Translations under genes and position numbers: made by a program
Assembly: GCA_029933895.1 (NCBI GenBank)
Contig: JAOZNG010000045.1
Location: 1 to 8,300, forward strand
Source: an archaeon
Lineage (GTDB): Archaea > Altiarchaeota > Altiarchaeia > IMC4 > QMZM01
DNA: 8,300 bases
Direction of reading: 5' to 3'
Shown: positions 1-5,644 of the stretch, piece by piece
Numbering within the stretch: the first letter of the stretch is position 1
How the letters are laid out: the number at the start of each line of letters is the position of its first letter
The notes under the pieces: model-generated
The model's database searches: none
What the model was told of the DNA's origin: nothing
The model's input: the letters and a program-made list of their open reading frames with translations, nothing else

Positions 1-324
1 TTTTTGTATCTCCTTCAGGACAATCCCTCCCCCGCCGTTAAGTTTCTCGCCTAAGTCCACGAAGACAAGCTTTTTTGTGTCAACCAGTCTCTGGTCATAG
101 AACCCGAATTCAGAGAGGAAGGATTGCATAACCCATGGAGGCTCCGAGATAGCGGAAAAATAAAGACCTGTCTCGCCTTTTTCTGCTCCATAGAAGAGGC
201 TCTCCATCCCAAAGGTACTTTTACCTGTTCCAGGCTCCCCGCCTATGAGTACTACTGAGGGAAAAGGGAATCCTCCCCCAATCATCTTATCCAGGCCAGG
301 GATACCTGACTTGATTCTTTCCAT
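1..324 (-). CDS. KaiC-like RecA-superfamily ATPase, N-terminal 108 residues (runs off the left edge)
   Basis: The visible part is the N-terminus of a KaiC-family (RecA-fold) ATPase, a family often proposed to act as a signal-transduction hub in archaea. It opens MERIKSGIPGLDKMIGGGFP, the usual KaiC-like entry. A Walker A loop follows at residues 28-37 (GGEPGTGKST, Lys35). Next comes LYFSAISEPPWVMQSFLSEF, the position where KaiC-like proteins carry the strand with the catalytic glutamate, then a strand beginning LVFVDLGEKL. Walker B and the C-terminus lie outside the window, so the number of KaiC domains is unknown. The ATG directly follows the TAG stop of the V4R gene (TAGATG, no gap), so the two are almost certainly cotranscribed and probably translationally coupled. 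That neighbour suggests a ligand- or redox-sensing input to the ATPase, which is inference. Confidence 0.9.
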   Translation of the reverse strand, partial: MERIKSGIPGLDKMIGGGFPFPSVVLIGGEPGTGKSTFGMESLFYGAEKGETGLYFSAISEPPWVMQSFLSEFGFYDQRLVDTKKLVFVDLGEKLNGGGGIVLKEIQK

Positions 325-750
325 CTACAATATCTCTTTCTCTATTTTAAAAACACACCTCTCAGCCCCCAGGGATTGGCACTCTAGCTCTTCACAGTAT
401 CTTTTCTTGTTTTGGTAAACTTCATAGAGGGCAACTATCAATCCCCTCATTATATGGCATTTGTTTGTGTCGGAAGCGGCTTTTTTCCCATCCAGCACCT
501 CAACGCAGTTTTTGATTATTATCGTATCCTCATCAAATGATACGAATTTAGCCATGTTTCTTTTCAGGATTATGTCGCCTGCTTTTTTAAAGTATCTATT
601 CCTGTCCCTGTCCATTGATTCTCTTGCTATGTTTCTACCGATAACCTGCCCGATGGAGTAAAACAACCCCCTCGCAGATTTACCGAGTATTGAGTTAATA
701 AGTTTCTTGATTTCCAGTATCTCCTCTTTTTCAAGCTGTATGGATTCCAT
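325..750 (-). CDS. V4R-domain (4-vinyl reductase-like) sensor protein, 141 aa
   Basis: A small cytosolic protein that appears to consist mainly of a V4R domain, a fold thought to bind small hydrophobic ligands and in some proteins metals through cysteines. The C-terminal signature is clear: Cys119, Cys124, Gly128 and Cys132 in a C-E-E-L-E-C...G...C-V-F-K-I arrangement, preceded by the helix HIMRGLIVALYEVY. Two more cysteines lie at 82 and 98. The N-terminal part is charged and helical, with no membrane segment. The ATG at 750 follows a TATA-rich region shared with the divergent DUF835 gene, and the stop abuts the start of the KaiC-like ATPase. The V4R domain is probably the sensory partner of that ATPase. 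The ligand cannot be predicted from sequence. Domain call fairly sure; role inferred. Confidence 0.85.
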   Translation of the reverse strand: MESIQLEKEEILEIKKLINSILGKSARGLFYSIGQVIGRNIARESMDRDRNRYFKKAGDIILKRNMAKFVSFDEDTIIIKNCVEVLDGKKAASDTNKCHIMRGLIVALYEVYQNKKRYCEELECQSLGAERCVFKIEKEIL

Positions 751-840
751 TCAAATTATCTCAGAAACACTTATAATTATTTATCCATAGTATATAAATA
801 TTTAACCTATGACATCGAATAATTGATCCTACAGGTTTAA
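751..840. promoter_or_regulatory. Divergent archaeal promoter region with a near-symmetric TATA element
   Basis: The 90 bp between the divergent start codons are very AT-rich. TATATAAATA at 791-800 is centred at 795.5, exactly midway between the two start codons. It is followed by the perfect palindrome TAAATATTTA (795-804). Read on the minus strand the same bases give TTTATATA (798-791), close to the archaeal TATA consensus. With a start site about 25 bp downstream, each gene would have a leader of about 20 nt. A second minus-strand element, ATAATTATAA (780-771), would instead give a leaderless V4R mRNA. Upstream of the plus-strand ATG is AGGT (833-836), a weak match to an archaeal ribosome-binding site with short spacing. 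Inferred from motif and spacing only. Confidence 0.55.
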
Positions 841-1887
841 ATGGAAAACAACAAAAGCCAGGATCTGAGAGAGGAGTTCGGAAGCTATCTTATGGGTGAG
901 GAGGAGCCTTTGAAATCCTTTAATGTCGGCAACACCAAGATTGTCCTCACAAACGAGAGACTGCTCTGTTTAAAGAAGTTCCCCAAGTCCTTCATACCAG
1001 TTTTCTATGATGATATACGTAACATCGAGCACCACACCTACATTGCATGGAATAAAATAATCAGGGGGGTTGCTCTACTGGCTGCTGCAGTGTATGCATT
1101 CCAAAATCCCCATCTCATGAATTCAGCATTTGCTTTCCTCAACAAAAACGTTCCAGAATTAACTCCCCTCCTGTCTATATCAACTCCCCAGCAGACCCTG
1201 CTTTCATTAGCCATGATTCTAGTGGTTCTTGGACTATACCAGCTCACAGAGTTTGTCTTCTCTTTAACAGGAAAACTGCGTATCTCGGTCAAAGGCGCGC
1301 CTTCCATAAGGATCCGGACCAGATTCAGCCCGGATGTGGGGGAGCTGATAAAGACGATTGAGGGGCTAAGGAAAGGTGACATTAAGGAGGCTCTTGAGGA
1401 GAATGCTGTTGACCCTGCTGCTATAGACCTAAAGTCCGGTAGGACATACATCGTCAGAGAATACAGGCCTGATAAGAGCATGAAATTGTTTTTTAAGGAG
1501 GTATCCTCTGCAGACATACAGGGTCTGTACATATCCCGCCAGAACCCGAAGGAGTTGATAAAGCAAGAGGATTTAATCAACATATCCTACTACTGGCTGA
1601 CTGATTCCATCACGGAATCGAATTCAGTCTCCCCTGAACCGGAGAGGATTTTCGCCTTAATCACAGGTTTTCTGGAACAAAACCCGAAGGGGAGGACAAT
1701 AATCCTTCTTGACGGAATAGAGTACCTTATAACCCACTCCAACTTTGATCAGGCGTTGCATCTCATACAGAGTCTCGTGGATAAGATCGGAGTGAGGTCG
1801 TCCAAGCTTATCATCCCCTTAAATCCTGATGCCTTGTCTCCGAAGGAGATGGCCCTCCTGAAAAGGGACGTGAGCACAGTACTATAA
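841..1887 (+). CDS. Membrane-anchored PH-like / DUF835 domain protein, 348 aa
   Basis: Not a characterised protein, but the architecture is readable. Residues about 15-65 (KSFNVGNTKIVLTNERLL..., then VFYDDIRNIEH) look like the first half of a prokaryotic PH-like domain. Two hydrophobic segments follow at about 72-90 and 117-141, and residues 145-177 (LRISVKGAPSIRIRTRF..., then a helix) look like the returning half. The PH fold may thus be interrupted by a membrane hairpin. Residues about 199-345 match DUF835, a mainly archaeal domain: GLYISRQNP (228-236), a YYWLT strand (250-254), ILLDGIEYLI (288-297) and IIPLNPDALSPKEMALLKRD. As I recall, DUF835 has been suggested to be a nucleotide-binding-deficient relative of KaiC; no Walker A motif is visible here. 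It is divergent from the V4R/KaiC pair and 25 bp upstream of lysS. Domain calls good; function unknown. Confidence 0.85.
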   Translation: MENNKSQDLREEFGSYLMGEEEPLKSFNVGNTKIVLTNERLLCLKKFPKSFIPVFYDDIRNIEHHTYIAWNKIIRGVALLAAAVYAFQNPHLMNSAFAFLNKNVPELTPLLSISTPQQTLLSLAMILVVLGLYQLTEFVFSLTGKLRISVKGAPSIRIRTRFSPDVGELIKTIEGLRKGDIKEALEENAVDPAAIDLKSGRTYIVREYRPDKSMKLFFKEVSSADIQGLYISRQNPKELIKQEDLINISYYWLTDSITESNSVSPEPERIFALITGFLEQNPKGRTIILLDGIEYLITHSNFDQALHLIQSLVDKIGVRSSKLIIPLNPDALSPKEMALLKRDVSTVL

Positions 1888-1912
1888 GCCTCTTTCTATA
1901 CATACCTTCAAA
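1882..1912 (+). promoter_or_regulatory. Candidate TATA element for leaderless lysS transcription
   Basis: CTATAAG (1882-1888) overlaps the stop codon of the DUF835 gene. Its centre lies about 27 bp before the lysS ATG, the archaeal TATA-to-start-site distance for a leaderless mRNA. No Shine-Dalgarno-like sequence is visible in the 25 bp before the ATG, which agrees with leaderless initiation. Readthrough from the upstream gene remains possible. Motif and spacing only. Confidence 0.35.
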
Positions 1913-3451
1913 ATGAAGTGGTTTGAATCCGTAGCCAGGAAACTACTTGAACGAAAAGGCCTGCAGGTCATAGAGACAGGGACTTCAATCTCGGGAATAC
2001 CTCACATAGGCAATGCATCGGATGTTATAAGGGGAGATGCAATAAGGAAGGCGTTGCTTGAAAGGGAGGCAGATGTTGACTTCATATGGGTGGCGGATGA
2101 CTCAGACCCCTTCCGCAAGATACCTAAAGGGATGGCTGGTCTGAGGGAATACCTTGGTTTCCCTGTGAAAGATATACCTGACCCTGAGGGATGTCATGGA
2201 GGTTTTGTGGACCACTACGTTGAGGAGTTTCTCTCGGATCTGGAGGAATTTGGCGTGGAGCCCAGACCCTATTCTGCAACAGAGCTATATATGTGTAATG
2301 CATTCCATGAGGAGATAGAGACCGTGCTGGATAGGTCCGGGGAGATAATAGAGATACTGAACAGATTCAGGGAAGACCCTCTGCCGGAAGACACCATATT
2401 CTGGAGCCCGGTATGCGAGAACTGCGGTAGAATAGCATCAACCAAGCCCACTGATATTGACGGGCTCCGGGTTTCCTACGTGTGCCAGGATACTGAAATT
2501 TCCGGGGGCAGGGTGAAGGGATGTGGCTTCCAGGGAGAGTCTGACATCAGGGAAGGTAAGGGAAAGCTTCCCTGGAGGATTGAGTGGGCTGTCCGCTGGA
2601 AGCATTTTCGGGTGACATGCGAGCCCTTAGGTAAAGAACACGCGAGTGCAGGCGGATCCTTCTGGACATCAAGGATTATATCCAAGGAAATCCTGGGATG
2701 GGAGCCTCCCCTCCCAGTAATCTATGAATTCTTCACCCTTAACGGAGAGAAAATATCATCCTCCAAAGGTAACGTCATAACCCTAGGGGACTGGCTTAGA
2801 ATATGTGAACCTGAAGTCCTCAAGTATTTCATGTACAAGCGGCTGAATAAACAGAGGGATATAAAGCTCTCCTCCATACCCAGCCTGGTGGATGAATACG
2901 ACAGGGCGGAGAGGATATTTTTTGGGATGGAGGACGGGGATACTAAAGAGGGGAGAATGTATGAGTTCTCACAGATAAAAAAGCCGGAGAAGCTGCAGGT
3001 TCCTTACACACTCTGCGCTGTATTATCCCAGGTTGTTTCTGATCTGAATCCCGACGAGATAACAAAGAGGCTTGAGCGTCAGGGCTATGTGGATTACAGC
3101 AGAGAACGCCTGATGAAGAGGATAAAACTGGCTGGGGAGTGGAGCAGGCGATATGGGCCAGGCTGCCTTAAATTCAGGCTTATTGATGAAGAAAAGGCTG
3201 AGGAAGTAAAGAAACAATTAACTGCAGATGAGAGAATGGTTTTGAGAGGAATTGCAGACGAACTGGATAAAGACCTGAATGCTGAGGAACTGCATAAGAG
3301 GATATATGAGATATCCAGAGAGAATGGAGTCAAACCCTCCATGGTTTTCAGGGCACTATACAATGTACTGATTGGTAAAAACAGAGGGCCTAAGGCAGCC
3401 CTCTTTATTCTATCACTGGACACAAGCTTTGTGAGGAACAGGTTTAAATGA
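1913..3451 (+). CDS. lysS: Lysyl-tRNA synthetase, class I (archaeal type)
   Basis: Charges tRNA-Lys with lysine using ATP, in the cytosol. This is the class I LysRS found in most archaea and some bacteria, unrelated to class II LysRS. The HIGH-like motif is PHIGN at residues 30-34, and the KMSKS-like motif is KISSSKGN at 280-287. Between them WRIEWAVRWKHFRVTCEPLGKEH (221-243) and an FWTSR segment are typical of the family. Cysteines 168 and 171 (C-E-N-C), 191 and 204 are placed as a zinc-binding set. The C-terminal portion (about 330-512) is helical, as expected for the anticodon-binding helical cage. At 512 aa it is close to the family's usual size and complete. The stop overlaps the pdxT start by 4 bp (ATGA), so lysS and pdxT form a coupled pair. 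Confidence 0.97.
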   Translation: MKWFESVARKLLERKGLQVIETGTSISGIPHIGNASDVIRGDAIRKALLEREADVDFIWVADDSDPFRKIPKGMAGLREYLGFPVKDIPDPEGCHGGFVDHYVEEFLSDLEEFGVEPRPYSATELYMCNAFHEEIETVLDRSGEIIEILNRFREDPLPEDTIFWSPVCENCGRIASTKPTDIDGLRVSYVCQDTEISGGRVKGCGFQGESDIREGKGKLPWRIEWAVRWKHFRVTCEPLGKEHASAGGSFWTSRIISKEILGWEPPLPVIYEFFTLNGEKISSSKGNVITLGDWLRICEPEVLKYFMYKRLNKQRDIKLSSIPSLVDEYDRAERIFFGMEDGDTKEGRMYEFSQIKKPEKLQVPYTLCAVLSQVVSDLNPDEITKRLERQGYVDYSRERLMKRIKLAGEWSRRYGPGCLKFRLIDEEKAEEVKKQLTADERMVLRGIADELDKDLNAEELHKRIYEISRENGVKPSMVFRALYNVLIGKNRGPKAALFILSLDTSFVRNRFK

Positions 3452-4029
3452 AAAAGATAGGGGTTCTCTCACTTCAGGGTGATGTCTCAGAGCATGTTTC
3501 TTCCATGGAAAAAGCTGTCAAGAGAAGGGAACTGGATGCCTCTGTAGAAGCGGTTTCTTCAAAGGAAAAGCTAAAAGATGTGGATGCATTGGTTATTCCT
3601 GGAGGTGAGAGCACAACCATAGGTAAATTAATCCACATCTATGGACTCGCTGAGGTAATAAGGGGGCTGGTGGATGAGGATAAGCCTGTAATGGGAACCT
3701 GCGCTGGGATGATTCTACTGGCCAGCAGGATGGAAGACAACAGGTACGCTCTGGATTTAATGAATCTGGATGTGGAGAGGAACGCCTTCGGCAGGCAACG
3801 GGAGAGCTTCGAGAAAGACATAAACATTAAAGGCTTCAGAGGGAAATACCCTGCTGTTTTTATCAGGGCTCCGGCAATCAGGAGAACATGGGGTGTGTGT
3901 GAGCCAATGGCTGAGGTAGACGGCAGGGGGGTTATGGCAAAGCAGGGAAACCTTATTGTTTTATCCTTCCATCCCGAGCTTGTTCCTGATACAAGGATTC
4001 AGGAGCTTTTCCTAGGGCTTCTGGATTAA
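3448..4029 (+). CDS. pdxT: Pyridoxal 5'-phosphate synthase glutaminase subunit PdxT
   Basis: A class I (triad) glutamine amidotransferase that hydrolyses glutamine and passes ammonia to PdxS for de novo PLP synthesis. The N-terminus IGVLSLQGDVSEH is typical of the family. The oxyanion/substrate loop is PGGEST (51-56), the catalytic cysteine is Cys85 in GTCAGM, and the His/Glu pair is His175/Glu177 in FHPEL. NAFGRQRESFE (112-122) and FIRAP (138-142) are further PdxT signatures. The 193 aa length is normal. The ATG overlaps the lysS stop (ATGA), and AGGT lies 4 bases before it. The partner gene pdxS is not in this window; in many archaea the two are not adjacent. There is no visible biochemical link to LysRS, so the coupling may just reflect operon packing. 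Confidence 0.96.
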   Translation: MKKIGVLSLQGDVSEHVSSMEKAVKRRELDASVEAVSSKEKLKDVDALVIPGGESTTIGKLIHIYGLAEVIRGLVDEDKPVMGTCAGMILLASRMEDNRYALDLMNLDVERNAFGRQRESFEKDINIKGFRGKYPAVFIRAPAIRRTWGVCEPMAEVDGRGVMAKQGNLIVLSFHPELVPDTRIQELFLGLLD

Positions 4030-4032
4030 ACC

Positions 4033-4060
4033 CTGCTTTCCTGTCCACATACAGGCAGCT
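4033..4060 (+). terminator. Weak hairpin downstream of pdxT
   Basis: CCTGT (4040-4044) and ACAGG (4051-4055) can pair across a 6-base loop, and CTGC (4033-4036) can alternatively pair with GCAG (4055-4058). No T-run follows. It lies in the 63-bp gap between pdxT and the convergent reading frame ending at 4093, where a terminator is expected, but the stem is short and could be chance. Confidence 0.2.
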
Positions 4061-4312
4061 ATTATACCAGAGGGTTGATATAGGTTCTAAAACTAATCCA
4101 GTATCAGGTAGATGACAAAAAACAGAATCAATAAGACAAGGATGTTAGCTGGGAAGCGGATTCTGAAGTATCTCCCCCCTGTACCAGCATCCAGGATACA
4201 CTCGTTTCCCTCTTTCCCAGAATACCCAATGACATCCCGGTGGAGCTGGAAACAAGAAAGCTTCAACCAACAGGTAAACAACAAGGAAGGCATGTAAACA
4301 GTAACGGCGATT

Positions 4313-4321
4313 AAAAAAAAA
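4313..4321 (-). terminator. T9 run just after the 50-aa frame (possible oligo-T terminator)
   Basis: On the minus strand nine consecutive T's begin 2 bases after the TGA at 4324. Archaeal RNA polymerase can terminate at oligo-T tracts without a stem-loop, so this may end the propeller/GTPase/small-membrane-protein transcript. The same tract could instead be coding (Phe codons) in the longer frame, or the site of a frameshift. No stem-loop is seen before it. Confidence 0.3.
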
Positions 4322-4323
4322 TA

Positions 4324-4476
4324 TCATGGAGTGCAATACCTGAACGAAAAATCCATTCCATCGAGTATAGAAAACAGAATCCTAACCGATAGGGCAACAA
4401 AAAAGACGATAACAAACAGCAACTGCATCACGTATGAGTATCGATGATGTTCTCCAGGTTCTCTCTGTTGCTTCAT
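4324..4476 (-). CDS. Small single-pass membrane protein, 50 aa, coupled to the GTPase gene
   Basis: The intact part of the interrupted frame. The ATG (4476-4474) overlaps the TGA of the upstream GTPase gene as ATGA, a typical coupling arrangement and the best support that this short frame is translated. Residues 1-14 are polar and basic (MKQQREPGEHHRYS), followed by one hydrophobic segment at about 16-37 (VMQLLFVIVFFVALSVRILF) and a short tail ending RYCTP. If it is a complete gene, the run of nine T's right after its stop could serve as an archaeal oligo-T terminator. If not, it is the N-terminal piece of the 127-codon frame. No family recognised; function unknown. Confidence 0.5.
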   Translation of the reverse strand: MKQQREPGEHHRYSYVMQLLFVIVFFVALSVRILFSILDGMDFSFRYCTP

Positions 4477-5642
4477 CTGCTGGTTATAATCTTGATAACA
4501 TCCCCGTTTTTCAGTTTATGGTCTCTGCCGACCTTCATTTTTGTTTTACAGTCTATTGCTCCAATAAATCCGTCCCCTATCTCTGAGTGTATCCTGTATG
4601 CTAAATCAATAGCGCTGCTTTCTCCAGGCAGGAGGAGGGCATCAGGTAGGATGTTCCCCTCCTTGTCCGTGAGCTTGTTCTCGTTCTCTACTGGATAGAC
4701 CACAATCATCCCCAACAAATCAAAGACGGCCTTGTTCAGGCACTGTTGTACCCCTGTGGAGCCATAAACTCCCAGAATGTTCTCTCTTATGTACTCTAAG
4801 GCCTTCCCCTGTTTATCAGAAATATCCTTACGTAACCTGAACCTGGAATCACCTGGGATATAGGATATCGCGTCAGATGCCTGAGCCTGTCTTAAAGCCA
4901 GCTCCGCCTCCGAGCAGACTGGAATAATATCGTATTCATTCCTCAGTCTCTCATAGTTTCCCTTATCAAGGTCTATCTTGTTTCCTGCAACCAGTAAAGG
5001 CTTCGATGTCTTCCTTAACTCCACAGCAAAATCCATTAAATCATTGTTTCCCCACCTCTTGCTGGAATCAAGGTCTGCCTTCTTCAATGCCTCGGTCACA
5101 TGGGATTCTGTTATTCCCAGACCAGCCAGCTGCAATGTTAATTCATCAATTAAATCCCTGCCGCTGTGCTTAACCCTTGAGGTAATCCTGGACCAGTTCC
5201 TCTCCAGTATGCCATGAAACCAGTAATCTATCTCCCCCTCCAGAAACCTTATATCGTTTGCTGGGTCATATCCCCTGGTGTTCTCACCTTTCTCGTTCGT
5301 CCTCCCGGAGATGTCGACCACGTGAATCAGGACATCAGCCCTTCTGAGGTCGTCGAGGAACTGGTTACCTAATCCCCTCCCTTCATGCGCTCCTGGAACC
5401 AGTCCAGCGACATCAATCAGTTTAACCGGAACAAACCTGTTTCCCCTGATACAGAATGAATTCCTTGGCATGCACTCCAATCCAAAGCTAATGTCGCTGC
5501 ATTCTGTTCTAGCATAACCCACCCCTATGTTTGGTTTAATGGTTGTGAAGGGGAAGTCAGCTATCTCCGCATCCTTCAAGCTCATGGCTCTGAAAAAAGT
5601 CGACTTCCCAACGTTTGGTTTACCTACAATCCCGACCTCCAT
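4473..5642 (-). CDS. YchF/Ygr210-like OBG-family GTPase with C-terminal TGS domain, 389 aa
   Basis: A cytosolic P-loop NTPase of the OBG group, closest in style to the archaeal/fungal Ygr210 branch of the YchF/OLA1 family, whose members are linked to ribosomes and translation. Counting from the ATG at 5642: the P-loop is GKPNVGKST (7-15), the switch I region is DFPFTTI (29-35), G3 is DVAGL (77-81), and G4 is NKID (221-224), the guanine-specificity motif. The C-terminal 80 or so residues (GNILPDALLLPGESS..., ending KNGDVIKIITSR) form a TGS domain. A TTG at 5648 lies in frame, two codons earlier. I prefer the ATG because MEVGIVGKPNVGKST fits the family start. The ATG lies 2 bp after the propeller stop, and the TGA overlaps the next small frame. 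Family sure, substrate unknown. Confidence 0.93.
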   Translation of the reverse strand: MEVGIVGKPNVGKSTFFRAMSLKDAEIADFPFTTIKPNIGVGYARTECSDISFGLECMPRNSFCIRGNRFVPVKLIDVAGLVPGAHEGRGLGNQFLDDLRRADVLIHVVDISGRTNEKGENTRGYDPANDIRFLEGEIDYWFHGILERNWSRITSRVKHSGRDLIDELTLQLAGLGITESHVTEALKKADLDSSKRWGNNDLMDFAVELRKTSKPLLVAGNKIDLDKGNYERLRNEYDIIPVCSEAELALRQAQASDAISYIPGDSRFRLRKDISDKQGKALEYIRENILGVYGSTGVQQCLNKAVFDLLGMIVVYPVENENKLTDKEGNILPDALLLPGESSAIDLAYRIHSEIGDGFIGAIDCKTKMKVGRDHKLKNGDVIKIITSR

Positions 5643-5644
5643 TT

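Larger units (their letters stand above)
4093..4476 (-). pseudogene. Interrupted small membrane-protein frame: 127 codons with an in-frame TGA at codon 51
   Basis: Starting at the ATG that overlaps the GTPase stop, one reading frame runs to a TAG at 4095-4093 with a single interruption, TGA at 4326-4324. After the TGA the frame stays open for 76 codons. They contain a second hydrophobic stretch (codons 52-68), a polar region (72-108) and a third, strongly hydrophobic tail (110-126, ANILVLLILFFVIYLIL). A hydrophobic character on both sides of the stop suggests a single three-helix membrane protein, now broken, or two small genes. Two homopolymers flank the TGA: five bases at 4347-4351 and nine at 4313-4321. 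Adding one T to the first and removing one from the second would read MDFFVQVLHSMIFFLIAV through the site, without a stop. No family recognised. The next ATG after the stop is at 4293. Confidence 0.45.

Noticed and set aside
1038..1583. 181-codon minus-strand open frame
   Set aside because: It lies entirely antisense to the DUF835 gene, which has clear domain motifs in its own frame. The translation is serine/arginine-rich without recognisable motifs.
3094..3423. 109-codon minus-strand open frame
   Set aside because: Antisense shadow of the lysS C-terminal domain; serine-rich composition typical of a reverse-complement frame.
4112..4297. 61-codon plus-strand open frame in the stretch between pdxT and the GTPase
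   Set aside because: It opposes the hydrophobic minus-strand frame that continues from a coupled start. Its own translation shows no domain, and no ribosome-binding site precedes it.
4324..4326. In-frame TGA as a selenocysteine codon
   Set aside because: Archaeal selenoproteins are confined to a few lineages. The site lacks a redox-type context, and I see no SECIS-like hairpin downstream.
4145..4336. Second minus-strand frame over the same stretch (63 codons)
   Set aside because: It has no convincing start and ends without the terminal membrane segment. It is relevant only as a possible partner frame if the homopolymer lengths are wrong.
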